Below, in pieces: positions 1 through 9,212 of a stretch of DNA of 54,545 bases; the first letter of the stretch is position 1; the number at the start of each line of letters is the position of its first letter. The notes under the pieces were generated by a model, which had not been told where the DNA came from, made no database searches, and saw only the letters and a program-made list of their open reading frames with translations. This stretch comes from Pseudomonas psychrophila HA-4 (GTDB lineage Bacteria > Pseudomonadota > Gammaproteobacteria > Pseudomonadales > Pseudomonadaceae), in assembly GCF_000282975.1 (NCBI RefSeq), contig NZ_ALJC01000010.1, forward strand, positions 1 through 54,545, given 5' to 3'. The position numbers were made by a program, and so were the translations under genes.

Positions 1-1
1 A

Positions 2-35
2 CCCAAAAAGTTGGATGGGTGTCCAACTTTTTGGG
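2..35. repeat. Perfect 14-bp inverted repeat
   Basis: The arms at 2-15 and 22-35 are perfectly complementary around a 6-nt loop, giving a strong hairpin with A/T runs inside the stem. No U-tract follows on either strand, so it is not a classical intrinsic terminator. It may mark the end of the gene to the left of the window. Confidence 0.55.
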
Positions 36-55
36 GGCAGTTCAGAACCCAACAT

Positions 56-90
56 AAAGGCCCTGAGGTTTTCACACCTCAGGGCCTTTT
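56..90. terminator. Bidirectional intrinsic terminator downstream of leuA
   Basis: An 11-bp GC-rich stem (59-69 with 76-86, loop of 6) is followed by TTTT on the plus strand. On the minus strand it is followed by TTTATG. It lies 18 nt past the leuA stop codon, so it probably ends leuA transcription and could also end transcription arriving from the left. Confidence 0.85.
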
Positions 91-107
91 GTGTTTATGG
101 CTATTAC

Positions 108-1787
108 TTACGCGGCTTTAGCGTCGGCTTCGCTCAGCGAGCGGTTCAGGGCGCTGAACAGAGCCTTGAAGCTGGCGGTGGTGATGTTTTCATCAATGCC
201 CACGCCGTGTACAGCACGCTCGCCATTCACCCGCAGCTCGATGTAGGCCGCGGCCTTGGCGTTGGTGCCTGCACCAATGGCATGTTCGTTGTAATCCATT
301 ATTTCGGCATTCACAGGCAGGCCCGCCACCAGTGCTTCCAGCGCACCGTTACCTTTGCCGCTCCAACGCAGGTTAGTCTCGCCAGCGCCTTGAGCAGAGA
401 CCTCAACGTCGACGGCGCTGTGGCCGTTTTCTTCCTGCAGACGATGGCTCACCAACGCGTAAGGCGTGTTGGCTTGCAGGTATTCGCTGTGCAGCAAGCT
501 GTGTATTTGCTGTGCGCTCATTTCAAGACCAAGACGATCAGTCTCGCGCTGAACCACCTGGCTGAACTCGATCTGCATGCGGCGTGGCAAGCTGATGCCG
601 TATTCCTGCTCCAGCAGGTAAGCAATCCCGCCTTTGCCCGACTGGCTGTTCACCCGAATCACGGCTTCATAGCTGCGGCCAATGTCGGCCGGGTCAATCG
701 GCAAGTACGGCACTTCCCACAGGGCGTCCGGCTTCTGCTGGGCGAAACCTTTGCGGATAGCGTCCTGGTGCGAGCCTGAGAACGCGGTGTGCACCAGATC
801 GCCAACATACGGGTGACGCGGGTGAACCGGAATCTGGTTGCACTCTTCAACCACTTTGCGCACGCCGTCGATATCGGAGAAGTCCAACTGTGGGTCCAGG
901 CCTTGTGTGTACATGTTCAGGGCCACGGTCACCAGATCAACGTTGCCAGTGCGTTCGCCGTTACCAAACAGGCAGCCTTCGACGCGATCAGCACCGGCCA
1001 TCAAGCCCAGTTCAGTGGCGGCAACACCGGTGCCACGGTCGTTGTGGGTGTGCAGGCTGATAATCACGCTGTCACGGCGGTTGATATGGCGGCCGAACCA
1101 CTCGATTTGGTCGGCGTAAATATTCGGGGTGGCGCACTCAACGGTGGCGGGCAAGTTGAGGATCACTTTGTGCTCTGGCGTCGGGTTCCACACCTCGATC
1201 ACCGCGTCACACACTTCCTTGGCAAACTCCAGTTCGGTGGCGCTGAAGGTTTCTGGCGAGTATTCAAAGGTCCACTGGGTGTCTGGCTGCTCGGCGGCAT
1301 ATTTGACGAACAGTTTGGCCGCGCTGACAGCGATTTCCTTGATGCCGTCTTTGTCTTGGTTGAAGACGATGCGGCGGAACGACGGCGAGGTTGCGTTGTA
1401 CAAGTGAACGATGGCTTTTTTCGCGCCGCGCAGCGATTCAAACGTTCGTGCGATCAGGTCTTCACGGCCTTGGGTCAACACCTGAATGGTGGTGTCTTCC
1501 GGGATGTGGCCGTCTTCGATCAGCGTACGCACAAAGTCAAAGTCGGTCTGCGAAGCGGCCGGGAACGACGCCTCAATTTCTTTTACGCCAACGCTGACCA
1601 GGGTTTTCCAGAAGCGCAGCTTCTTTACCGCATCCATTGGCTCGATCAGCGACTGGTTGCCGTCGCGCAAGTCGGAGCTGCACCAGATAGGTGCTTCTGT
1701 GATGGTTTTCGAAGGCCAGGTACGGTCAGGCAGGTCAATGACCGGGAAAGCGCGGTATTTGGACGAAGGGTCTTTGAGCATGGTCAT
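108..1787 (-). CDS. leuA: 2-isopropylmalate synthase
   Basis: This enzyme condenses acetyl-CoA with 2-oxoisovalerate, the first committed step of leucine synthesis in the cytoplasm. The 559-residue protein matches the longer LeuA type used by Pseudomonas. The N-terminal part carries the HMGL-like TIM-barrel signature ([13 protein letters not shown], about residues 35-47) and the metal-binding HTHNDRGTG motif (about residues 246-254). The C-terminal 150 residues form the LeuA dimer/leucine-feedback domain, including [11 protein letters not shown]. The start was chosen at the ATG preceded by AAGGA. It is transcribed alone, with a terminator just downstream. A leucine-rich mini-ORF with alternative stem-loops lies upstream and may make it attenuation-controlled. 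Confidence 0.97.
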   Translation of the reverse strand: MTMLKDPSSKYRAFPVIDLPDRTWPSKTITEAPIWCSSDLRDGNQSLIEPMDAVKKLRFWKTLVSVGVKEIEASFPAASQTDFDFVRTLIEDGHIPEDTTIQVLTQGREDLIARTFESLRGAKKAIVHLYNATSPSFRRIVFNQDKDGIKEIAVSAAKLFVKYAAEQPDTQWTFEYSPETFSATELEFAKEVCDAVIEVWNPTPEHKVILNLPATVECATPNIYADQIEWFGRHINRRDSVIISLHTHNDRGTGVAATELGLMAGADRVEGCLFGNGERTGNVDLVTVALNMYTQGLDPQLDFSDIDGVRKVVEECNQIPVHPRHPYVGDLVHTAFSGSHQDAIRKGFAQQKPDALWEVPYLPIDPADIGRSYEAVIRVNSQSGKGGIAYLLEQEYGISLPRRMQIEFSQVVQRETDRLGLEMSAQQIHSLLHSEYLQANTPYALVSHRLQEENGHSAVDVEVSAQGAGETNLRWSGKGNGALEALVAGLPVNAEIMDYNEHAIGAGTNAKAAAYIELRVNGERAVHGVGIDENITTASFKALFSALNRSLSEADAKAA

Positions 1788-1827
1788 CAGGCAATCCTTT
1801 TTAGGCGAGCCGGCTATTCAAGAGGCG

Positions 1828-1910
1828 GCTAGCTGAAGAAATACAAAGCAGAAGGCGAGGCACCGCAACTAGCTTTGCAGTCGTGCACTGACGAGGCAAA
1901 GGCTGCGGTG
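1828..1910 (-). promoter_or_regulatory. Mutually exclusive stem-loops in the leuA leader
   Basis: Stem A pairs 1904-1910 with 1861-1867 and extends inward with 1896-1901 to 1873-1878. Stem B pairs 1866-1873 with 1828-1835 (8 bp with one wobble). Both use 1866-1867 and 1873, so they exclude each other, and the leader stop codon lies in the shared arm. No U-tract follows, so control could act on translation of leuA rather than by termination. This is inference from base pairing by eye. Confidence 0.4.
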
Positions 1911-1946
1911 TTGGCGAAGCAGAATGAGGATGTGAGGTGCGTTCAT
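1869..1946 (-). CDS. Candidate leuA leader peptide (25 aa)
   Basis: A short ORF upstream of leuA on the same strand encodes 25 residues, six of them leucine (ILILL near residues 6-10, then LCL). It has a possible AGGG ribosome-binding site about 8 nt before its ATG. Its 3' half lies inside a stem-loop that competes with a second pairing (see next entry). This is the layout of amino-acid attenuation leaders such as the enterobacterial leuL. Nothing proves that it is translated, and leucine is common in random ORFs. Confidence 0.45.
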   Translation of the reverse strand: MNAPHILILLRQHRSLCLVSARLQS

Positions 1947-2369
1947 GGACTCAACCCTAACCATTGGTGAGAAAGATGGCAAGTCGCCAAAAAAAATTGA
2001 GAGGACTGCTCGATTTTGGCGGTTAATCGGTTTTTTATAGCTCTATAAAGTTGAAATGGCTTTTTTAATTGCGCTGTCTACGTATCTTCCAGCGATAGGC
2101 TGCCGAGGTAAGCAGGCGTTACAAATGCGTGCTGTTTGAACGTGAATGGGGGACTGCCGGGCTTTATGAACATTTAAGTGTTGAAGAGGGTCTGCAAATC
2201 CTTGTGAAAAACCCTGAAATACCGTGAAAAGCCCTGTGTTGCGCTGCTCAAGCATGAGCACTGATGAGCGTTTTCACTTCATCACTCAAATTGTCGCAAT
2301 ACTTATTGGCGCTTCCACAGCAGCGCCACACGCTCTGGAGAGAACAATAATCAGCAGCCAGGTATTTCG
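1947..2369. other. Intergenic region between leuA and the fimbrial operon
   Basis: This 423-nt stretch separates divergent genes and should hold both promoters. It is noticeably A/T-rich around 1985-2070, with runs of A and T that could bind MvaT/H-NS-type silencers. No open reading frame here looks like a real protein, and I could not settle on a convincing -35/-10 pair. Confidence 0.4.
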
Positions 2370-3125
2370 ATGCGAGCTTATAGCTATCTGTTTCTGATGA
2401 TGGGTTGTATGTGGGGGGCAGGGGCAATTGCTTCGCCGTCTATCAATCCGGGGCCAATGTTCGGTTTTCTTGATAACGGTAAAAGTGCAGTCCTGAAACG
2501 TATTTATAACGCTGGGTCCAGTACGGCGTTCGTAAAGGTCGTGGTTCAGGAAATCATTTACGACAATCGGGGGCAGCCTATAGAACAACCCCCCAAGGCA
2601 CTCTCTACAGTGCCAATGGCTCAACAGAACACTTTGTTGGCGAGTCCGGCGCGGATGATTATTCCCGCCAATGGTATGCAGTCGACGCGGTTGTTATTTC
2701 TGGGCAGTCGCGAACAGGAACGTTATTACCGGGTTCGTTTTATTCCGGTGTTGCCATCGAGTGATGACCGTTTCGATCAAAGTGACGATGACCAGAAAAA
2801 TTATAAAGAAGCGCTGACAGCACAAGTGACGCTGTTAACAGGCTTTGGCACGTTTATGTTTGTCAGGCCCGATAACGTTATTTTTGATACCCGTCTTAAA
2901 GACGAAAAGGGCACCTACAGCGTGCATAACGCTGGCAACAGTGTTGTTGCTTTAGACTTTGTTAAAAGCTGCCATGTTGAAAAGGCCAGTGAGTGTTCGC
3001 CGGTTGCGCAACATTACGTACTGCCTGGCCGCACTTATACATTTACCAAAGAAGAAAATAAAACCCATAGTTTCGTGCTTCAAGAAGGTGCGTCGAAACG
3101 CGCTATCTCTATCCCGACTACTTGA
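2370..3125 (+). CDS. Alternate (CS1/alpha-type) fimbrial chaperone
   Basis: A secreted 251-residue protein with a signal peptide of about 22 residues (ending GAIAS). It has the features of a periplasmic fimbrial chaperone: a first domain with LKRIYNAGSSTAFVKV, then RMIIPANGMQSTRLLFLG and YYRVRFIPV strands, and a second domain from about residue 150. It is longer and more divergent than FimC/PapD, as in the CooB/CfaA chaperones of CS1-type pili. It would bind and cap pilin subunits in the periplasm. It is the first gene of a four-gene plus-strand operon (pilin, usher and tip follow), which is the usual CS1 order. Family assignment rests on context and general sequence character. Confidence 0.8.
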   Translation: MRAYSYLFLMMGCMWGAGAIASPSINPGPMFGFLDNGKSAVLKRIYNAGSSTAFVKVVVQEIIYDNRGQPIEQPPKALSTVPMAQQNTLLASPARMIIPANGMQSTRLLFLGSREQERYYRVRFIPVLPSSDDRFDQSDDDQKNYKEALTAQVTLLTGFGTFMFVRPDNVIFDTRLKDEKGTYSVHNAGNSVVALDFVKSCHVEKASECSPVAQHYVLPGRTYTFTKEENKTHSFVLQEGASKRAISIPTT

Positions 3126-3184
3126 GTTAATCCGTCTTTGACACTGTTTCACCCTGTACACCTAAACTAAAAAAGGAAGTAATA

Positions 3185-3715
3185 ATGAAACGTACTTTTA
3201 TGGCCACTGTCAGTCCTGTGGCCCTTGCGTTGTTGACCTCGCTGAGCGCTGCACATGCTTTGGCGGCTGATCCTATTGAAGTACAGGTTCAGTTGATTGC
3301 CAGTGTGCCATCGACCTCATTTTATGTGGTACCGGCTGATACAGGCTGGATTGGCGTTCCACAGCGTCTGGAATGGACGCCGGATCCGGTCGCACCAGGC
3401 GGCGGCAAGCTGAGTACACTGCGTAAAGCCTTCGATGTTAAAAACAGTTCGGGGGCGATTGCAGCACGTCTCACCGACAGTGGCGGTGCCTTCCTTTCAA
3501 ACGGAACTGGCATGGTGCCCCTTGATGTTCATTTCAACAACCAGGAACTAAACCCCATTACCGCTCAGGAGGTGATCAGCGCCACTGAAGCTGCTGCCGG
3601 TAAACGTGTTGATTTGACTATTGCTACCAGTCAAACCGGCGTCGGTATTCCGGCGGGAGAGTACACGGGTATTGTGAATATGACGTTTGATGCCGTTCCC
3701 CCTCGATCACTGTAA
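3185..3715 (+). CDS. CS1-type major fimbrial subunit (pilin)
   Basis: A 176-residue secreted protein with a clear signal peptide (residues 1-28, cleavage after AHALA). The mature part starts DPIEVQVQLIASVP and ends in beta-strands (GEYTGIVNMTFDAVPP), which resembles the CooA/CfaB major pilins of alpha-fimbriae. The mature protein lacks the cysteine pair of type 1 pilins, as CS1 pilins do. It would polymerise by donor-strand exchange into the shaft, exported by the neighbouring chaperone and usher. It follows the chaperone by 59 nt with a good AAAGGAAG ribosome-binding site, consistent with high expression. A strong hairpin follows the gene. Confidence 0.85.
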   Translation: MKRTFMATVSPVALALLTSLSAAHALAADPIEVQVQLIASVPSTSFYVVPADTGWIGVPQRLEWTPDPVAPGGGKLSTLRKAFDVKNSSGAIAARLTDSGGAFLSNGTGMVPLDVHFNNQELNPITAQEVISATEAAAGKRVDLTIATSQTGVGIPAGEYTGIVNMTFDAVPPRSL

Positions 3716-3749
3716 GTCGAGTTGAGTAATACCTAAGTTTTAAGACTCT

Positions 3750-3797
3750 CTTTTCAGGCAGTCGAACTGTCAGCGACGCGTTCGGCTGCCTGAAAAG
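3750..3797 (+). promoter_or_regulatory. Long stem-loop between pilin and usher genes
   Basis: Arms 3750-3767 and 3780-3797 form about 18 bp with one G-U wobble around a 12-nt loop. The lower stem is CTTTTCAGGCAG against CTGCCTGAAAAG. There is no U-run immediately after it, so it is more likely an mRNA-stabilising or partial-termination element than a full terminator. Such hairpins after the major pilin keep pilin mRNA in excess of usher mRNA in other fimbrial operons; that role here is inferred. Confidence 0.7.
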
Positions 3798-3848
3798 CGG
3801 AGGTGCAGGTTTTACATAAACAATGTCCGTGTGTCTGGATAATTACTA

Positions 3849-6368
3849 TTGAACTCTTTAATGGGTCGTGCCCTGACTGTAGGTTGTTCGATTATTCTGT
3901 CGGTCGGCATTAACGCTGAGGTCCATCAACCTTCAACGTTGGGAGTATTGCGTCAGGCTGAGTCTTTGCCCGCTGGCTTTCAGGAACACTTCTTTGATGT
4001 GCCGCTCGCGGTACGGGTCGATGTGAATTCACAGGTGCTGGGGGACGCGTTGGTCATTCTCAGTCGTGAAGAAAAAGTGCGTTTGCTCAGCTTCACAGAT
4101 ACCCAAGAAAGCCAATTGCCCGAGTCTGAGCGTGCCGAATGGTTGGCGATATTGTCCACACCCACAGTGCTGGGCAGTTGCACTAATAACTGTGCTAACG
4201 GTTTGCTGGCCTTGCATTACAACTTGCAAGACTCACAGTTTTCAATATTGACCGATGATGCTGAGCGCGCGCTCGCTCCGGCTCAATACCATGCCCTGCC
4301 CGAAGGCGGGAGTGCAGGTTTGATTCTGCATAATCAATTAAACATTGCGCGCGGCGGTGGCTCTCAAACCAGCACGGCGGCGCGATATAACGTTCAGGCC
4401 ACCAGCAGCATCGGCAACTGGACGCAGATGGCGTCGGCCGAAATGGCGCGCACCGGTGAGCCCGACTCACCCACGTATCATTCACTGAACCAGCTTTACG
4501 CGCAGCGCGAATTTGCCGGCAATTTTTTCCGCCTGGGGTATTTCACCCCGGATGCGCTGGGCGTCTATCGGCGGCCGCGTAATTTTGGAGGTAGCCCTGA
4601 CACTACGCTTGGCGTTATGTACGGTACCAGCGATAGCCTGGCGGTTAACAGTTCCAGCCCCAGTACCTATCCTGTTTATGTGACGGCCAGCCGTCAGGGT
4701 CTGGTTGAGGTGTATCGCGGCGGTGTGCTGATTTACAGCCAGGCCGTGACTACTGGCTTGCAGACCCTCGACACTCGGCGGTTGCCCGGAGGCATTTACC
4801 CCGTTCAGGTGCGCTTGATTGAGGACGGACACGTGACCTCCACCACCGAGGAAGTGATCTACAAGCCCAATAACTGGCGTAATGCCGATCAACCTTGGCG
4901 CTACAACGTCTTTGGCGGTAAACGGCGTCAACTATTGAATAACTGGGGTGATAACCAGCGGTACGATCAGGGTTTGACCTATGGGGCTCTGGTCAATTAC
5001 CTGCTGCACCCACGGGTGATTCTTGGTGTGGATGCCCAGCGCGTGGCGCAAAAGATGCAATACGGCAGTTCGATCGACTGGGGTTTCACGGACAAGATCA
5101 GCCTCTACAGCAATGTTTATCAAACAGCTGGCTATGGCACGGGTATGGATATTCAGGCCCGTTATCAATATCAGGGGGGGAGTGCGCTGCTTTCTCACTC
5201 ACGTGCTTGGTTAGATACCCGAAATGACATTGATTACCTGGACACCGTCGCGATTCGTCCAAAATATCGCTACAACGGCCGCACTCAGAGTACGGCACTG
5301 TCACTGAATCACCATTTGAACGTGACCAGCAGCCTGACCGCCCGAGTCAGCCACAGCAGCGGCAATACCAATGGAATAGGGGTTGATTTGAGCTGGTTGC
5401 GTCGCAGCAGGTTATTTGGCAGCGATGCGAACTGGCAGGTGTCAGTGTTTGACCGACCTGCAAGCATCAGCACTGGCAGCCAGCGTAATCGCGGAATCGA
5501 CGTCAGTATCAACCTAGCGCTGGGCAAACCTGGCGGTAGCCTTTCGGCCAGTATCGGTAGCCGCACATCCCGCGAGGGCGCACGCGAACTCAATGGCTCG
5601 TTGGGCTACAACAAGGTCCTTGAGGGCGACTTCTTCAAAAGTTATTCCGCTGGGCTTACCGCGGACAGTTATGGCGCTGGCCTGAATGGCTCGACCCAAT
5701 TCGAAACCCGAATGCTGAACGGCGATGCCTATGCTCTGCGCTCTTCTTATGACGGCGAAATCAGCGGCGGTTTAAACCTTGCCAGTACCGTGGCGATAGG
5801 GGCAGGTGCAGTGGCGGCCAGCGGTAGTTTTTATGGGGGCGAGGGGGCAATGATTGTTGACCTTGAATCGGATGTCGACAGCGTGCTACTGCGCGCCGAT
5901 GAGATGGGCGGCAGTTACGGTGCGCTGCTCAAGCCAGGGCGTAATATCGTCCCGGTAAGTGCTTATAAGACCGGCACTGTGCATTTCGATTTTGCAGGGA
6001 GCGACGACCCTGCCGCGACAATCTACCCAAACGTCAGCCGCTACCACGTCAATAAAGGAGGTGTCGCCTACCAGCAACTGCGTGTGCATAAAACCGTGTC
6101 AGTGCTCGGGCGTCTGGTCGACCCCCAAGGACGGCCAATGGGCGGTGCCCTTATTCAAAATCCTGTCGGCAGCGGAGTCTCGGAGGTGGACGGGTTCTTT
6201 GTCCTAGAAATGAGCGAGTCATCACCCACGTTGAACGTGAGTCATCGAGGTCAGCCCGCGTGCAGTGTTGTGCTGGAACCGAATAAGCATAAACGGGAAA
6301 ACAATGTGCTGGTGGTGCCAGATATTGTGTGTGTGTCGGCTTCAACCGTTGCAGCAAAGGGAGTCTGA
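3849..6368 (+). CDS. Outer-membrane fimbrial usher (CS1/TcfC type)
   Basis: An 839-residue usher that would form the outer-membrane beta-barrel pore through which chaperone-bound subunits are assembled. Visible features are an N-terminal hydrophobic signal, the segment SRQGLVEVYRGGVLIYSQAVTTGLQTLDT (a plug/E-set-like part around residues 275-305), a long series of alternating barrel strands, and a C-terminal soluble domain with LGRLVDPQGRPMGGALIQN. This matches the alternate usher family (CooC/CfaC/TcfC) rather than FimD. The listed start is TTG; the ATG at 3861 is an alternative four codons in. It is followed by the tip gene after 3 nt. Confidence 0.88.
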   Translation: MNSLMGRALTVGCSIILSVGINAEVHQPSTLGVLRQAESLPAGFQEHFFDVPLAVRVDVNSQVLGDALVILSREEKVRLLSFTDTQESQLPESERAEWLAILSTPTVLGSCTNNCANGLLALHYNLQDSQFSILTDDAERALAPAQYHALPEGGSAGLILHNQLNIARGGGSQTSTAARYNVQATSSIGNWTQMASAEMARTGEPDSPTYHSLNQLYAQREFAGNFFRLGYFTPDALGVYRRPRNFGGSPDTTLGVMYGTSDSLAVNSSSPSTYPVYVTASRQGLVEVYRGGVLIYSQAVTTGLQTLDTRRLPGGIYPVQVRLIEDGHVTSTTEEVIYKPNNWRNADQPWRYNVFGGKRRQLLNNWGDNQRYDQGLTYGALVNYLLHPRVILGVDAQRVAQKMQYGSSIDWGFTDKISLYSNVYQTAGYGTGMDIQARYQYQGGSALLSHSRAWLDTRNDIDYLDTVAIRPKYRYNGRTQSTALSLNHHLNVTSSLTARVSHSSGNTNGIGVDLSWLRRSRLFGSDANWQVSVFDRPASISTGSQRNRGIDVSINLALGKPGGSLSASIGSRTSREGARELNGSLGYNKVLEGDFFKSYSAGLTADSYGAGLNGSTQFETRMLNGDAYALRSSYDGEISGGLNLASTVAIGAGAVAASGSFYGGEGAMIVDLESDVDSVLLRADEMGGSYGALLKPGRNIVPVSAYKTGTVHFDFAGSDDPAATIYPNVSRYHVNKGGVAYQQLRVHKTVSVLGRLVDPQGRPMGGALIQNPVGSGVSEVDGFFVLEMSESSPTLNVSHRGQPACSVVLEPNKHKRENNVLVVPDIVCVSASTVAAKGV

Positions 6369-6371
6369 GCC

Positions 6372-7676
6372 GTGAGTGTATTAATCATCAAGCGTGTGCA
6401 ATGCACGCTAAAGCGCCTGTTTTTAGAGAGAGGGCAAGCACTTAGAGCGGTCAGCCTCAGTTGCCTGATGTGGGCAGGGCAGGGCATGGCAAGTGAGTAC
6501 ACGATCACCGCCGAATACACGCCGGATCCTGACAATCCCGGGAATACGATGTTTATTAATACCAGCGTGGATGGAGGCGTTTGTGTTGAAGTCCCGCGGC
6601 TGTGTACGCCGGACAGGCTGAGAAGTTTTCTGACCCAATTTGGCGCAGTATCGGATGTTGGGCTTATTGCCAGAGAGGCGTATGCCAATGAGCGTTCAGG
6701 TGCTTTTTTCAGTATGGATGGCGCTTTTCGATTTGTGACATTGACCAATGAAGCAACGGGCAATACCCGTACCCTCAGGTTTGCGCTGGCGGGCTACGGT
6801 GGCCGTTACGTACTCAATAAGCCCGTGGACGGTACTAAGGGGCACGACCAACTATGGTGGGGCAAAACTGATCCGGGAGGGGCGTGGTGGCAAGCGCCTA
6901 TTCCCTGTTTTGGCGGGGCGACGCCAGGGTATACCAACCTGACGTTTGACTTCTTTTGGCGCACGCCGCATGAAAAACGTTCGTGCGTCAAACTCCCGGT
7001 CTTTGATATTTCCGGACCGTTCCAATACACCAACGTTAATGTGGCCTATTCGCTGCTGACACCCAACCCGGTGGACATGGATGCCGGTACTTATAAAGGA
7101 AGTCTTATGTACAGCGTGGGTCCGGGCGCGGACATCGATTTTGGCGACAGGACTGTTGCCAGTGACCATGCCCTGATCATTAATTTTGAATTGCGGGTTA
7201 ATACCTCGCTAAAAGTTGAATTTCCAGCAGGGTCTTATCGAGCTGTTTTACAACCTGAGCAGGGCTGGGAAAACAGCATGAGTGGCGGGAAATCGGCACC
7301 GTCGCTGAGTGCGCGTCATCTCTTTAAAATAGCCGGCACAGGTTACTTCAAGGCGTATCTGAACTGTGAATATGTGATCGGTCTTGACTGCGCAATCAGC
7401 ACAGATACAGGCACTGGATCTTCGCAAGTACCGGTCGATATTTCAGTCAGTTTGCCGGCCAGTATTGTTCAATGGCCGGGGAGTTCACCTGCGTTAAAGG
7501 TGCCTCTGAAGTACGGGGCTGAGCAGGCCGCGGTGTTTAAAATGGGCGGTTTGCATGGGGCGCAAACAGCAACCATGCATTACGACGTAAACGCGCAACA
7601 TGTCACAGAGATGATGCGTTATCCGGGGAGTACCTACAGCGGTTTAGCGACGCTTATTTTTGATGTGAACCTGTGA
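6372..7676 (+). CDS. CS1-type fimbrial tip adhesin (CooD/CfaE-like)
   Basis: A 434-residue secreted protein placed directly after the usher, where CS1-type operons encode the minor tip subunit. It starts with GTG and a long N-terminal region ending in a signal-like segment (LSCLMWAGQGMAS, about residues 30-42). Two parts can be seen: an N-terminal adhesin-like half rich in aromatic residues and cysteines, and a C-terminal pilin-like half ending YSGLATLIFDVNL. This is the organisation of CfaE, in which a lectin domain is joined to a pilin domain. It likely initiates pilus assembly and binds the host or surface ligand, which cannot be predicted here. Confidence 0.8.
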   Translation: MSVLIIKRVQCTLKRLFLERGQALRAVSLSCLMWAGQGMASEYTITAEYTPDPDNPGNTMFINTSVDGGVCVEVPRLCTPDRLRSFLTQFGAVSDVGLIAREAYANERSGAFFSMDGAFRFVTLTNEATGNTRTLRFALAGYGGRYVLNKPVDGTKGHDQLWWGKTDPGGAWWQAPIPCFGGATPGYTNLTFDFFWRTPHEKRSCVKLPVFDISGPFQYTNVNVAYSLLTPNPVDMDAGTYKGSLMYSVGPGADIDFGDRTVASDHALIINFELRVNTSLKVEFPAGSYRAVLQPEQGWENSMSGGKSAPSLSARHLFKIAGTGYFKAYLNCEYVIGLDCAISTDTGTGSSQVPVDISVSLPASIVQWPGSSPALKVPLKYGAEQAAVFKMGGLHGAQTATMHYDVNAQHVTEMMRYPGSTYSGLATLIFDVNL

Positions 7677-7885
7677 GTAGAGTGGGGGTGAACGGCGTAT
7701 CAGCAGGTGAGGAAATTAAAAGTTTAAATGTAGGCTTTGTCTGACATGAATAAAGAGTCGGTGTGTTACTAAAGTGTGTATTGTCGCTGATTGACCAGAG
7801 TGCTGTTAAAGCTTTTTGGCCTTTGTTATATAAGTCTGTAAACGAGGGGGGTACACTTCAGAAGATCGAAAGTTAAGGCTGCAAT

Positions 7886-8689
7886 ATGGCCCGGTATTTA
7901 ATAGCCGACGTAATGTTGTTTGATGATGAACTGTATGAAGTCTCAGACTTGGGTAGCGGCGTTGCACCCATCGTCATTGGGGCTGCCGCCAGTCGCTGCT
8001 TATCGACATTGCTTGAAGCCCAAGGCGCCATTGTGACTAAAAAGGCGTTGTTGTATGCAGGGTGGGAGCGTTATGGCCAGCAAGTTTCCGCTAACAGCGT
8101 CAATCAGTCTATTGCCCAGATTCGCCGTTGTTTGTCCACTGTAGGGCACTCTTATTTTGTCGTTACGGTGCCCCGCATTGGTTACAAAATCAGCGATACC
8201 TTGTCAATTGAGAGGCTCAGTGACAGTGCACCAGCACCGAATTGTGAGGCTTACAGCGCACCGATACTGGCTGTGGGTGGTGCTGAGATCTCAGTGATTG
8301 CCCCGCCAGAGCGCAGGAGCAGGCGTACGTTACTCTGCCTGGTCGGGTTGTTGTTCTTTAACACCCTTCTGGCTTTTGGTTGGCAAGGTGGGCAGTTAAG
8401 TTCGCCGCTGTCTTCTGCCATTGAGCTTAGTTACATGCCGGTGCCGGGGGGTAACAACCTGCATCTATTTTCGGCACCGGGTTTAAACATAAGTCCTGAA
8501 CGAATCAAGGCTCATCTGTTTAAGTTGAAGAGCAAACCACCCGCGTTTACCGGTTTGGCGAGTTACGCCTATGTCTATTTTAACGGTGGGCTAAGGGATA
8601 ACGCGTATGGGTATTTTTTATGCCAGGACCCGATAGAAGTCAGTGTGTCGGGGTGCATATCCTATTTAGTTGTGGATGAAACCGAGTAA
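7886..8689 (+). CDS. ToxR/CadC-like membrane-bound winged-helix regulator
   Basis: A 267-residue protein with an N-terminal Trans_reg_C winged-helix domain (about residues 1-110; conserved NSVNQSIAQIRR and VPRIGYKI). One transmembrane segment follows (about 148-166, LLCLVGLLFFNTLLAF), then a periplasmic domain of about 100 residues. Proteins of this design bind DNA from the membrane and sense periplasmic signals. It lies 209 nt after the fimbrial tip gene on the same strand and overlaps the next gene by one base (TAATG). Its most likely target is the fimbrial operon, by analogy with PsaE and MyfE of Yersinia; this is inferred from position. Confidence 0.82.
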   Translation: MARYLIADVMLFDDELYEVSDLGSGVAPIVIGAAASRCLSTLLEAQGAIVTKKALLYAGWERYGQQVSANSVNQSIAQIRRCLSTVGHSYFVVTVPRIGYKISDTLSIERLSDSAPAPNCEAYSAPILAVGGAEISVIAPPERRSRRTLLCLVGLLFFNTLLAFGWQGGQLSSPLSSAIELSYMPVPGGNNLHLFSAPGLNISPERIKAHLFKLKSKPPAFTGLASYAYVYFNGGLRDNAYGYFLCQDPIEVSVSGCISYLVVDETE

Positions 8690-9210
8690 TGGCGGCTGTC
8701 AAATGGAGTACGCGCGGGATCGTTATAGTTGCACTGCTGGGTTTGCCTTGGGTCGTCGCTCTGTGGTTTTACTCTGCCGATCGGGTCGTTTGGGAGTGTC
8801 ATCTGGACTTTGAAGTCCTTGTAGTGTCATCCGACTTTACTGACGCGCGTACGTTGGGTTCTTACAGTCAGTTTTTTAACGGTAATAACATTGGTTTTTC
8901 CAGAATCAGTGGCCGCAAGGTACTCCTGTTGAAGGACACTAAATCCCAAGTCTACAACTTTCATCGTTTTGTCGATTTCAAGTACATGCAGGCGGGGCCT
9001 TATCTGAAAAAAACCGTCACTAAAATTACGCGCAAACGGGGAGATACACTGAGTGACGAACAGAGCCTGGCCTTCATGAGCGAACCCGGGGAAGACGTAT
9101 ACGCACAAGTATTGAAGCTGGGCCCCAACACCTATTCGTTTGGCCACTTGGGCATGCCGCGCCAGATCTGTCAGGGGCGCCAGGGTTGGCTGATGCCGCG
9201 TTTACGTTAG
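8689..9210 (+). CDS. ToxS/PsaF-like membrane partner of the preceding regulator
   Basis: A 173-residue protein with one N-terminal transmembrane segment (about residues 9-27, GIVIVALLGLPWVVALWFYS) and the rest periplasmic. I do not recognise a specific family from sequence alone. Its size, topology and translational coupling to a ToxR-like gene match ToxS and PsaF, which protect or activate their membrane regulators. It ends with the conserved-looking GHLGMPRQICQGRQGW. The gene converges on the M23 peptidase gene with only 2 nt between stop codons and no visible terminator. Confidence 0.6.
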   Translation: MAAVKWSTRGIVIVALLGLPWVVALWFYSADRVVWECHLDFEVLVVSSDFTDARTLGSYSQFFNGNNIGFSRISGRKVLLLKDTKSQVYNFHRFVDFKYMQAGPYLKKTVTKITRKRGDTLSDEQSLAFMSEPGEDVYAQVLKLGPNTYSFGHLGMPRQICQGRQGWLMPRLR

Positions 9211-9212
9211 GC

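Noticed and set aside
2043..2261. 72-codon minus-strand frame between leuA and the fimbrial operon
   Set aside because: No ribosome-binding site, no recognisable domain, and it lies in the promoter region of divergent genes.
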